Shown: piece after piece, positions 46,979-58,387 of the stretch
How positions within the stretch are numbered: the first letter of the stretch is position 1
Layout: each line of letters begins with the position of its first letter
Source: Methylobacterium gossipiicola
Lineage (GTDB): Bacteria > Pseudomonadota > Alphaproteobacteria > Rhizobiales > Beijerinckiaceae
Length of the DNA stretch: 64,000 bases
Direction: 5' to 3'
NCBI RefSeq assembly: GCF_900113485.1
Contig: NZ_FOPM01000006.1
Span: forward strand, 62,001-126,000
Translations under genes and position numbers: made by a program
The notes under the pieces: model-generated
Told to the model about the DNA's origin: nothing
Seen by the model: only the letters and a program-made list of their open reading frames with translations
Database searches by the model: none

Positions 46979-47337
46979 GGCGGCGGTCTCGCGTTTCGTG
47001 GCTCCGGCGCGTCCTCGCGCGCGGAACGGCACGTCAACCGATGGCCCGCCGGCCCGTTCCGGCATGCGTGGGTCGCTTGGGCGACAGACGCCGGACCGCC
47101 TCATCCGGCGTTTGGTTTGCTCGCCCCGGATCGGTGAAAGACACACCCGTCCCGTCTTGGAGAGACGGGCGATGACAGGGGTGAGCGTTCCCTCGCCCCG
47201 CTTGCGGGGAGACGGGATCGCGCATGCGCGATCCGCTGGACACACGAGACCGTCAGGGGCTGCGATAGCCCCCTTCCACGAGGGCGAACCGACCCGACGC
47301 GCGAGTCGGCTTTCGGACGGAAAGCGCCGACCGGACC
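46979..47337. other. Gene-free stretch with stacked palindromes
   Basis: About 360 bases between zwf and the chemoreceptor gene. Within 90 bases it contains the stem CCCGTCT/AGACGGG (47151-47169), the stem CCCCGC/GCGGGG (47196-47209) and a perfect 20-bp palindrome at 47215-47234. No ORF with a ribosome-binding site is present. The series probably includes the terminator of the chemoreceptor gene and a short palindromic repeat element. Confidence 0.55.
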
Positions 47338-48798
47338 TCAGCCCGCCTTGAGGAAGCTCTTCATGCTGGCATCGAGACTGGCCGAGTGGGTGGCGAGCTG
47401 TTCCGAGATGCTGCGCACCGCCTCGGCGAGCTGGCCCGTGGCCGAGGCGGCGGACGAGACGCCCGCGACGTTGCCGGACATTTCCTGCGTCGAGGCCGCC
47501 TGCTCCTCGACGGCGCCCGCCATGGCGAGGGTGAGGCCCGAGAGTTCCCCCACGGCGGCGGTGATCATCCCGATGGCCGAGACGGCGTCGCCCGTGGCGC
47601 CCTGGATGGCGGCGACCTGCTGGGTGATCTCGTCCGTGGCCTTGGCGGTCTGGGCGGCGAGCGCCTTCACCTCGCTCGCCACCACGGCGAAGCCCCGGCC
47701 GGCGGCCCCGGCGCGGGCGGCCTCGATGGTGGCGTTGAGCGCCAGCAGGTTGGTCTGGTCGGCGATGGACTTGATCATGCCGACGACGGCATCGACCTTC
47801 GTGGCGTTCTCGGCCAGCAGCCGCACCGTGGCATCCGTGGCGGCGGCCTGGGTGGCGATCTGCCGGGCGCGCTCGGACACGCCGCCGACCTGTCCGGAAA
47901 TCTCCCCGATGGCGCCGGTCATCTGCTCGGAGCCGGCGGCCACCGAGGAGGCGCGGGCGCTGGCTTCGTCGGCCGAGCGGGTCAGCCCCTCGGCCGATTG
48001 CTGCATGTCGCCGATGGCGGCGCCCAGGGCTTCCACGACGCGGGACACCTCCGCCGCCATGGAGACCTGCGCCGTCACCACGGCCCAGGTCAGCATCGGG
48101 CCGACGTAGCGCCCCTCCGGGTCCTTGATGGCCGAGACCTGCAGGTCGAGGGTCTCGGGTCCGACCTTGATCCTCGTGCGATGCGGCAGGCGGCTCTCAT
48201 CGGCCAGCATGTTGCGCTGATGGTGGGGATTCTTGTGGAACACGTCGAACGAGGCGCCCATCATCTGGTCGACCTTGATCGGCAGGTGGCGCTCGATGGA
48301 GCCGAGGGTCTTGCGCGAGGTGGCATTGAAGTAGTTGATCCGGAACTCGTTCTTCGGATCGGCCGTCATGACGGCGACGGGCATGTCGTCGATCATCGTC
48401 AGGAGACGGCTGACCTCGTTCTTCTTGGCGGTGATGTCGGCGGCGAACTTCACCACCTTCATGGGCTTGCCCGCCGCGTCGAGGATCGGATTGTAGGTGG
48501 CTTCCAGCCAGACCCGGCGCCTGTTCTTGTCGAGGCGCATGAACTCGCCCGAGGCGTGCTGGCCGCTGCGCAGCTGTTCCCAGAACGTCCGGTACTCCGC
48601 ACTCGCGCCGGCCTGATCCTCGACGAAAATGCTGTGTTTACGGCCCTGCAGTTCGGCGAGGGTGTAGCCGACGACGGCGAGGAAGTTCGCGTTGGCCGTC
48701 AGAATCGTCCCGTCCATGGCGAATTCGATGATCGCCATGGAGCGATCGAGGGCGTCGAGCTTGGCCTGGGTTTCACTGAACATGGGTTTGCGGAACAT
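47338..48798 (-). CDS. Cytoplasmic methyl-accepting chemotaxis protein with two PAS domains
   Basis: A 486-residue soluble chemoreceptor without membrane segments. Two PAS domains cover residues about 12-130 ([20 protein letters not shown], closing [15 protein letters not shown]) and about 133-240. A helical linker is followed by the signalling hairpin with the highly conserved tip [20 protein letters not shown] and [17 protein letters not shown]. The protein ends with [20 protein letters not shown]. It should cluster with CheA/CheW in the cytoplasm and sense an internal signal, perhaps redox or a small ligand through PAS. No che genes are in the window. Start ATG 48798. Confidence 0.92.
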   Translation of the reverse strand: MFRKPMFSETQAKLDALDRSMAIIEFAMDGTILTANANFLAVVGYTLAELQGRKHSIFVEDQAGASAEYRTFWEQLRSGQHASGEFMRLDKNRRRVWLEATYNPILDAAGKPMKVVKFAADITAKKNEVSRLLTMIDDMPVAVMTADPKNEFRINYFNATSRKTLGSIERHLPIKVDQMMGASFDVFHKNPHHQRNMLADESRLPHRTRIKVGPETLDLQVSAIKDPEGRYVGPMLTWAVVTAQVSMAAEVSRVVEALGAAIGDMQQSAEGLTRSADEASARASSVAAGSEQMTGAIGEISGQVGGVSERARQIATQAAATDATVRLLAENATKVDAVVGMIKSIADQTNLLALNATIEAARAGAAGRGFAVVASEVKALAAQTAKATDEITQQVAAIQGATGDAVSAIGMITAAVGELSGLTLAMAGAVEEQAASTQEMSGNVAGVSSAASATGQLAEAVRSISEQLATHSASLDASMKSFLKAG

Positions 48799-49284
48799 GG
48801 CGGACTCTCGCTCTCGGTCCGAAGATTTCTAATGTAGAGCGGTTAAGAATTCACGAAGCCGCGAAACTCTGGCGTAAACCGCAGCGTACGCGAGGTCCTC
48901 GACGCCGCGTCGGAACGCTTTCCTCGGCGATATCACCGATTTTGGAATCCGGCCCGACCCGAACGCTCCGGATCACCCTGAAGAATGCTGCCCGGCATGG
49001 CCGCGCCGAGGCTCAAAACCTTGTCCAGGGACGGCGACCACACGGCGACCGCTCGATGTGGCAACCTCGACTTTGGGCCAAGCTCGGCGCACCGGTACGC
49101 CGAGCTTGGCACGGATCGCCCGCCTCGGAGCGGCGACGGGTGACAGGCATCGCCTTCTGAAAGGCGAGGGGCTTCGCTTCTCTCGGGGCCGGGCGCGTCC
49201 CCCGCCCCATACCGTCGCCGGACGATCGCCCGGGATTGATGACCCGCCCTCGTCGAAAACCGTATGGATCGAGCGGACGCCGGA
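48799..49284. other. Gene-free stretch between chemoreceptor and efflux operon
   Basis: Some 486 bases lie between the end of the minus-strand RND operon and the chemoreceptor start. The left 100 bases are AT-richer and should hold the chemoreceptor promoter. A strong hairpin at 49077-49110 is annotated separately. No credible gene is present. Confidence 0.5.
49077..49110 (-). terminator. Hairpin downstream of the RND efflux operon
   Basis: A perfect 13-bp inverted repeat (GCCAAGCTCGGCG and its complement) with an eight-base loop lies about 175 bases after the last gene of the efflux operon. It has no U-run, so it is terminator-like rather than a certain terminator. Confidence 0.5.
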
Positions 49285-50976
49285 TCACTCGTCCGTACGC
49301 ACCGCCGGGCCGGTGTCGATGGGCAGGCGGGTGCCGCGCAGATCGTCGCCGGTGGGCAGGCTGCGCACGTCCCAGCCGCCGCCGAGCGCCCGGATGAGCG
49401 ACACGGCCGTGGTGAAGCGGTTGAGGCGGATCTGCAGGGCGGTGATCTGGGCGTTGAGGGCCAGGGACTGGGCGGTGACCACGGTGGTGAAGTTCTGGGT
49501 GCCGGCCCGGTACTCATTGAGGGTGATCTCGACGCCGCGCTGCGCCGAGGCCACGGCCGCATCCTGCGCCGCCTGCTGACGGCCGAGGATGCGCACGCCC
49601 GACAGGCCGTTCTCGACTTCCCCGAACGCCGTCAGCACGGTCTGGCGATAGTTCGCCACCGCCGCGTCGTGGGCGGCGCGGGCGATGCGCAGGGCCGCCG
49701 CCCGGGCGCCGCCGTCGTAGAACACCTCCGTGCCGGCGGCGGCCACGGACCAGACCTGATTGGCCGCCGAGAAGATGCCGTTGGAGGCGAGGCCCGAGAC
49801 ACCGCCCGAGGCCGACAGGGTGAGGGTGGGGTAGAACGCCGCCACCGCGGCGCCAATGAGTTCGCTCTGGGCCTGCACGGTGCGCTCGGCCTGGGCGATG
49901 TCGGGCCGACGTTCCAGCAGGGTCGAGGGAATGCCCACGGGCACGGCGGGCGGGCGGGCGGCGAGCGGCGCCACGGGAAGCGACAGCTCCGAGGGCGGGC
50001 GCCCCGTGAGGGTGGCGATGGCGTGCTCGAAGATCGCCCGCTGCAACCCGATGGCGATGGCCTGGGCCTGCGTCGTCTGCAGCAGGGTCTGGGCGGTGAT
50101 CACGTCCGAGCGCGCGGCGACACCGGCCGCGTACTGATTCTCGGTGATGGCGAGACTCTTCTTGAAGCCCGCGATGTTCTCGTCGAACACCCGCTGCAGC
50201 GAATCCTGATAGCGCAGGCTCAGGTAGTTCGTCGCCACTTCCGCCTGGATGGTGAGGCGCACGAGGGCGAGGTCGGCGGCACTCGCCTGGGCGGTGGCGA
50301 CCTCGCTCTCGATCGTGCGGCGGATGCGGCCGAACAGGTCGAGCTCCCAGCTCGCCTGCCCCTGGAGCGACACGGTGGTGCGCTCGGAGCCGCCGACCCG
50401 CGAGCGGGTGACGTTCGGGGCGCCGATCACCGTGGGGAACAGCGAGGCCCGGGCCTGGGCGACGAAGCCGCGCGCCTGCTCGTAGGCGGCGATTTGGGCC
50501 CGCAGGCTCTGATTGTCGACGTCGACGGCGCGGACCAGCCGGTCGAGGGTGGGATCGTTGAACACCCGCCACCAGTCGCCGCGCTCGGCCCCGTCATTGG
50601 GCGCGGCCGGGCGCCAGCCCTTGCGGCTCGCCACAGAGGCCGCCGAATCCTCGCGGGCGCCGCCCTCCTTGAAGGCCAGCGGCGTCTCGACGGAGGGGCG
50701 CGAATAATCGGGGCCGACCATGCAGCCGGCGACGGATGACGACAGGAGTAGAACGATGGCGAGGGGGGCGAAGCGTCGGCGCAGCCCTTCCCCGGACGCC
50801 CGCAGCGCAGCGGAGGGGGATCCGGGGCCCGGCACGAGAAGCCGCGAAGCGTCCGAATGCGTGCGCCCTCCACGATGAGCCGCTGACGCGGCGCTTTCGG
50901 CGCTGGGTCCCGGACCACCTTCCGCTGACGCTGCAGGCGTCCGGGATAGGGGGCGTTCGAACGACCGGAGGCTCAT
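49285..50976 (-). CDS. Outer-membrane efflux channel lipoprotein (NodT/TolC family)
   Basis: A 563-residue RND outer-membrane factor. The lipobox SSSVAGCMVGPDYSRPSVET marks the start of the mature lipoprotein. Two OEP repeats follow (DPTLDRLVRAVDVDNQSLRA ... SWELDLFGRIRRTIESEVAT; LLERRPDIAQAERTVQAQSE ... YRAGTQNFTTVVTAQSLALN), the classic TolC-like helical hairpins. The ATG overlaps the permease stop (ATGA), which sets the operon link. The signal peptide begins about 65 residues after this ATG, an unusual extension, so a later non-ATG start may be used. The extension has the look of translated intergenic repeat DNA. Confidence 0.88.
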   Translation of the reverse strand: MSLRSFERPLSRTPAASAEGGPGPSAESAASAAHRGGRTHSDASRLLVPGPGSPSAALRASGEGLRRRFAPLAIVLLLSSSVAGCMVGPDYSRPSVETPLAFKEGGAREDSAASVASRKGWRPAAPNDGAERGDWWRVFNDPTLDRLVRAVDVDNQSLRAQIAAYEQARGFVAQARASLFPTVIGAPNVTRSRVGGSERTTVSLQGQASWELDLFGRIRRTIESEVATAQASAADLALVRLTIQAEVATNYLSLRYQDSLQRVFDENIAGFKKSLAITENQYAAGVAARSDVITAQTLLQTTQAQAIAIGLQRAIFEHAIATLTGRPPSELSLPVAPLAARPPAVPVGIPSTLLERRPDIAQAERTVQAQSELIGAAVAAFYPTLTLSASGGVSGLASNGIFSAANQVWSVAAAGTEVFYDGGARAAALRIARAAHDAAVANYRQTVLTAFGEVENGLSGVRILGRQQAAQDAAVASAQRGVEITLNEYRAGTQNFTTVVTAQSLALNAQITALQIRLNRFTTAVSLIRALGGGWDVRSLPTGDDLRGTRLPIDTGPAVRTDE

Positions 50977-53900
50977 TCGGCGGCACTCGGAACCGCGCCG
51001 AGGGTCGTGCCCCGCCGGCGCAGGCGGTCGAGGTACAGGTAGACGACGGGGGTGGTGTAGAGGGTCAGGATCTGGCTCACGATCAGGCCGCCGACGATGG
51101 CGATGCCGAGGGGGCGGCGCAGTTCGGACCCCTCCCCGCCCGCGAGGATGAGGGGCAGCGCGCCGAGCATGGCGGCGAGCGTTGTCATCATGATCGGTCG
51201 GAAGCGCAAGAGGCAGGCCTCGAAGATCGCGTCCCCAGGTTTCAGGCCGCGCGTCCGCTCCGCGTCGAGGGCGAAGTCGATCATCATAATGGCGTTCTTC
51301 TTCACGATGCCGATGAGCAGGAACACCGCGATGAGGGCGATGACGGTGAATTCCGTCCCCGACACCAGCAGGGCCAGGAGGGCGCCGATGCCGGCCGAGG
51401 GCAGGGTCGAGAGGATCGTCAGGGGGTGGACGAAGCTCTCGTAGAGGATTCCCAGGATCGTGTAGACGGCGAGCAACGCGGCCAGGATCAGCAGGGGCTG
51501 GCGCGACGAAGATTCCTGATAGGTCTTGGCCCCGCCGGCGAATTCGCCGTGGATGGTGGCGGGCAGGCGCAGGTCCGTCATGGTCTGCTCGATGGCGCGC
51601 GTGGCGTCCGACAGGCTCTTGCCCGGGCTTAAGTTGAACGAGATCGTGGTGGCGACGAACAGCCCCTGGTGGCTCACCTGCACGGGGGCGTTGCCGGTCT
51701 CGAGGCGGGCGAAGGCCGAGAGGGGAATCATGGTCTCCTTGGCGGCGGAGACGGGGGCGCTCGATGAGGCGCCGCCCTTGCCGCCCGCGATGGCGTTGGC
51801 GGCGGCGTTGCGGGCGGAATCACCCGCCAGCGCCGCGGCCGTGGCGGTGTCCGTCGTGGCAGCGCCGACCGCACCGGCGTTGCCCGCCGCGTTCGTATTG
51901 ACGCTGCCCCCCGCCGCCACGGTGCCGGCCACCGCGTTGGTGGTGGCCGAGCCCCGCGCCTTGCCGCCCGAAGTCGAGACATAGAGGAGCTTCAGGGTTT
52001 CGGGACTCTGGAGGTAGCGCGGCGCCACCTCCATGACGACGTGGTACTGGTTGAGGGGGTTGTAGATGGTCGAGACCTGACGCTGGCCGAAGGCGTCGTA
52101 GAGGGTGTTGTCGATCTTGTCCGGGGTCAGGCCGTAGCGGAAGGCGGTGGCCCGGTCGATGACGAGGCGGCTCTCGAGGCCGCCTTCCTGCTGGTCCGAC
52201 GAGACGTCGGTGAAGATCGGGTTCTTCTGCAGGGCCTGGAGCAGCTTCGGGGCGGCGGCGTAGAGTTCCTCCGCCGTGTCGCCCTGCAGGGTGTACTGGT
52301 AGGTGGCGAAGCTCTGGCGCCCGCCCATGCGCAGATCCTGACGCGGGAACAGGTAGAGCCGCGCACCCGCCACCCGCGACAGCTTCGGGCGCAGGCGGGT
52401 CATCACCTGATCGATGGGGTCGCGCTCGCCCTTGGGTTTGAGGCCCACGAAGACGTTGGCGGAGTTCGTCGCCCGCCCGCCCGTGAAGCCGACGACGCTG
52501 TCCACGGCCGGGTCCGCCTGCACGATGGCGGTGGCCTGTTCGAGCTTCTGGCGCATGGCCTGGAACGAGATGCGCTGGTCGGCCTGGATGCCGCCCATCA
52601 TCTGTCCCGTATCCTGCTCGGGGAAAAAGCCCTTCGGCACGATGACGTAGAGGTAGACGTTGAGCCCCACCGTGGCGAGGAGGCTCAACACCACGAGGCG
52701 GCGGTGGCGCAGGGCCACGCGCAAGGTCCGCTCGTAGGCGGCGAGCATCCCGTCGAATCCCGCTTCGAGGCCCCGCAGGAACAGGTTCGGGCGCCGGGCC
52801 GGGTCGTGCGTCTCGGGCTTGAGGAGGAGCGCGCACATCATCGGCGTGGTGGTGAGCGACAGCACCAGGGAGATGAGGATGGCGAGCGACAGGGTGACGG
52901 CGAATTCCTGGAACAGGCGCCCGACGATGCCGCCCATGAGGAGAATCGGCAGGAACACCGCCACCAGCGACAGGCTCATGGAGATGACGGTGAAGCCGAC
53001 CTCGCGGGCACCGAGCAGGGCCGCCTCCACCCGCGCCTTGCCCTGCTCGATGTGGCGCTGGATGTTCTCCAGGACCACGATGGCGTCGTCGACGACGAAG
53101 CCCGTGGCGATGATGAGCGCCATGAGCGACAGGATGTTGAGGCTGTAATCGAGGAGGTACATCGCCGAGAAGGTGCCGACGATGGAGATCGGCACGGCCA
53201 CCGCCGGGATGAGCGTCGCGCGGCCCGAGCGCAGGAAGATGTAGACCACGAAGATCACCAGCCCCACGGCGATCAGCAGGGTGTCCTCGGTCTCGGCGAG
53301 GGACGCCCGGATGGTGGCGCTGCGGTCGCCCGTCACCGTGAGGTCGATGTCGCCCGGAAGCGCCGCCTGCACCTGGGGAATCGCCGCCTTGAGGCCCTTG
53401 ATGGTGTCGACGACGTTGGAGCCGGGCTGCTTGTAGATGAACAGGATCACGCCCGGCTTGCCGTTGACGAGGCCGAGGTTGCGCTTGTCCTCGACGGAAT
53501 CCTCGACCTTGCCGACATCCGTGAGCTTCACGGCGGCGCCGTTGCGATAGGCCACGACGATGTCACGGTAATCGGCCGCCACCCGGCCCTGGTCGTTGGC
53601 ATAGAGCTGGTAGTGGCGCGTATCGGTCTCGATGGCGCCTTTCGGCGAATTGGCGTTGGCCGAGGCCAGGGCCGCGCGGATGCCCTCCAGGCCGATGCCG
53701 TAATTGAACAGGGCGGTGGGATCGAGTTCCACCCGCACGGCCGGGAGCGACGCGCCGCCGATATCGACGTTGCCCACCCCCGGCAGCTGGGACATCTTCT
53801 GCTGCACGATCGTGGCGGCGGAATCGTAGAGCTGCCCCGGCGACAGGGTGTTCGAGGTCAAGGCCAGGATCAGGATCGGCGAATCCGCCGGGTTGAACTT

Positions 53901-54290
53901 GCGGTAGGTGGGGTTCTGGCGCAGGGCCGTGGGCAGGTCGGCCCGCGCGGCGTTGATGGCCGCCTGGACGTCGCGGGCCGCCCCGTCGATGTCGCGGTTG
54001 AGGCCGAACAGCAGCACGATCCTGACCGAGCCCACGGAACTCGTGGACGTCATCTCGTTGACGTCCGCGATGGCCCCGAGCCGCCGTTCCAGGGGCGCGG
54101 CGACGGTGGTCGCCATGGTGTCGGGGCTGGCGCCCGGCATCGACGCCTGCACGAGGATCACGGGAAAATCCACCTGCGGCAGGGGCGCCACGGGCAGCTT
54201 CAGGAATGCGAAGATCCCGGCCAGCAGCACGCCGAGGGTGAGCAGGATCGTCGCGATGGGCCGGCGGATGAACGGGGCGGAGACGTTCAC
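50973..54290 (-). CDS. RND multidrug efflux permease (MdtC/AcrB type), second of pair
   Basis: A 1105-residue inner-membrane proton-driven pump of the HAE1 family. The N-terminus is SAPFIRRPIATILLTLGVLL. Twelve TM helices in two halves flank large periplasmic porter loops. Conserved helix-4 residues lie in [20 protein letters not shown] (the Asp pair of the proton relay), with [20 protein letters not shown] in the second half. A 77-residue Ala/Gly/Thr-rich insertion (51732-51962) interrupts the second periplasmic domain between VSTSGG and MIPLSAF. The GTG start at 54290 with GGAG ahead is chosen; both lie inside a perfect hairpin. With the other permease it should make a hetero-trimer as in MdtBC. 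Confidence 0.93.
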   Translation of the reverse strand: MNVSAPFIRRPIATILLTLGVLLAGIFAFLKLPVAPLPQVDFPVILVQASMPGASPDTMATTVAAPLERRLGAIADVNEMTSTSSVGSVRIVLLFGLNRDIDGAARDVQAAINAARADLPTALRQNPTYRKFNPADSPILILALTSNTLSPGQLYDSAATIVQQKMSQLPGVGNVDIGGASLPAVRVELDPTALFNYGIGLEGIRAALASANANSPKGAIETDTRHYQLYANDQGRVAADYRDIVVAYRNGAAVKLTDVGKVEDSVEDKRNLGLVNGKPGVILFIYKQPGSNVVDTIKGLKAAIPQVQAALPGDIDLTVTGDRSATIRASLAETEDTLLIAVGLVIFVVYIFLRSGRATLIPAVAVPISIVGTFSAMYLLDYSLNILSLMALIIATGFVVDDAIVVLENIQRHIEQGKARVEAALLGAREVGFTVISMSLSLVAVFLPILLMGGIVGRLFQEFAVTLSLAILISLVLSLTTTPMMCALLLKPETHDPARRPNLFLRGLEAGFDGMLAAYERTLRVALRHRRLVVLSLLATVGLNVYLYVIVPKGFFPEQDTGQMMGGIQADQRISFQAMRQKLEQATAIVQADPAVDSVVGFTGGRATNSANVFVGLKPKGERDPIDQVMTRLRPKLSRVAGARLYLFPRQDLRMGGRQSFATYQYTLQGDTAEELYAAAPKLLQALQKNPIFTDVSSDQQEGGLESRLVIDRATAFRYGLTPDKIDNTLYDAFGQRQVSTIYNPLNQYHVVMEVAPRYLQSPETLKLLYVSTSGGKARGSATTNAVAGTVAAGGSVNTNAAGNAGAVGAATTDTATAAALAGDSARNAAANAIAGGKGGASSSAPVSAAKETMIPLSAFARLETGNAPVQVSHQGLFVATTISFNLSPGKSLSDATRAIEQTMTDLRLPATIHGEFAGGAKTYQESSSRQPLLILAALLAVYTILGILYESFVHPLTILSTLPSAGIGALLALLVSGTEFTVIALIAVFLLIGIVKKNAIMMIDFALDAERTRGLKPGDAIFEACLLRFRPIMMTTLAAMLGALPLILAGGEGSELRRPLGIAIVGGLIVSQILTLYTTPVVYLYLDRLRRRGTTLGAVPSAAE

Positions 54291-54302
54291 GCAACGTCTC
54301 CG
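54278..54302 (-). promoter_or_regulatory. Hairpin enclosing the ribosome-binding site and start codon of the second permease
   Basis: On the mRNA, CGGAGACGTT and its perfect complement AACGTCTCCG enclose the loop GCGTG. The Shine-Dalgarno GGAG lies in the left arm and the GTG start in the loop. Such a fold would block initiation unless opened by a ribosome, protein, small RNA or temperature. Confidence 0.55.
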
Positions 54303-54396
54303 GTCGGGCCGGCGCATGACAAGCCCCACGAACGACGCAATAGGGCGTCTTTCGCGTTACAGGCTCCCCGATTCGGGTCTCGCGCGGGCAGCGCGG

Positions 54397-54494
54397 GTCC
54401 CCTCTCCTGGAAGGAGAGGGACAGGGTGAGGTGTGCGAACCCTCCGAAAAGGTCACACACCTCACCCCAACCCTCTCCTTCCAGGAGAGGGGGC
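54397..54494 (+). repeat. Palindromic repeat element, copy 1
   Basis: A ~98-bp element with three self-complementary parts. A hairpin CCCTCTCC-TGGAA-GGAGAGGG stands at each end (the right one with TTCC in the loop). A longer central pairing GGTGAGGTGTG/CACACCTCACC lies between them. The left flank reads GACAGGGTGAGG and the right CCTCACCCCAACCC, which gives it an orientation. It lies between the permease start and the DUF559 gene. Confidence 0.75.
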
Positions 54495-54640
54495 CTGTCG
54501 TGCCCTGTGCCGATCTGCCGGTGGCCAGCGAAGGCGTCCCGGATGGGATGGGGTGAGACCGCAGCGTCTGGACCCACGGACGGATTCGCCACCATCCTGT
54601 TCGGCATGGTGCACGGCTTGAAAGCGAACGGGGACGAGCG

Positions 54641-54982
54641 ATGAGCCGCGCCACGCTCCTGCGACGAACCCCGACGGGTGCGGAAGCCACACTTTGGAGG
54701 GGTCTGCGCGGGTCTCGACTGAATGGCTGGAAGTTTCGCCGGCAGCACCCCGTCGATCGGTACGTCGTGGACTTCGCCTGCTTGAAAGCGAAGCTGGTGG
54801 TTGAGGTCGATGGCGCCACCCACGGGAGTCCCGCAGCGCTCAGACATGACGCAGAGCGAACGCGCGTGATCGAAGCCGCCGGCTTCCAAGTGATCCGGGT
54901 CAACAACATCGACCTTCGCGACAACCTCGACGGCGTGCGCGAAACCATCCTGGCGGCCGTGCTTCGCCGCGATCACCTGTGA
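54641..54982 (+). CDS. DUF559 endonuclease-like (Vsr/PD-(D/E)xK) protein
   Basis: A 113-residue protein of the DUF559 family, related to very-short-patch-repair endonucleases. It opens MSRATLLRRTPTGAEATLWR. The conserved core is GWKFRRQHPVDRYVVDFACL and KAKLVVEVDGATHG, with Gln35, Asp44, Glu55 and Asp57 as likely catalytic or metal residues. GFQVIRVNNIDLRDNLDGV closes the fold. It is on the strand opposite to the efflux operon that surrounds it and is bracketed by two inverted copies of the palindromic repeat. Function in the family is unproven; a DNA-nicking role is inferred from the fold. Confidence 0.88.
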   Translation: MSRATLLRRTPTGAEATLWRGLRGSRLNGWKFRRQHPVDRYVVDFACLKAKLVVEVDGATHGSPAALRHDAERTRVIEAAGFQVIRVNNIDLRDNLDGVRETILAAVLRRDHL

Positions 54983-55039
54983 CGCGGCCAATCGAGGTGG
55001 GAGGTGAATGCAATAAAGAGTCGACGCGAAGCGCAACCG

Positions 55040-55138
55040 GCCCCCTCTCCTGGAAGGAGAGGGTTGGGGTGAGGTGTGTGACCTCTCCGGAAAAGTCACA
55101 CACCTCACCCTGTCTCTCTCCTGAGAGGTGTGGGGACC
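55040..55138 (-). repeat. Palindromic repeat element, copy 2 (inverted relative to copy 1)
   Basis: The same architecture as copy 1, but the asymmetric flanks are swapped (GTTGGGGTGAGG on the left, CCTCACCCTGTC on the right), so it is in opposite orientation. The right outer hairpin is decayed (TCTCTCCTGAGAGGTG). It ends 38 bases before the stop of the first permease. Confidence 0.72.
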
Positions 55139-55176
55139 CGCGCCACATGCGTCGGAGATTGAGGGGGGGGCCTTCC

Positions 55177-58296
<3,120 letters not shown>

Positions 58297-58387
58297 GGGG
58301 TGCCCGCGCCGCCTGCGCGATCCTCGAGAGCGCCAGAAGGAAACGGGGGCTCGCCCACGATCCCCAGCGGTGAAGCGACGGCCGTGC

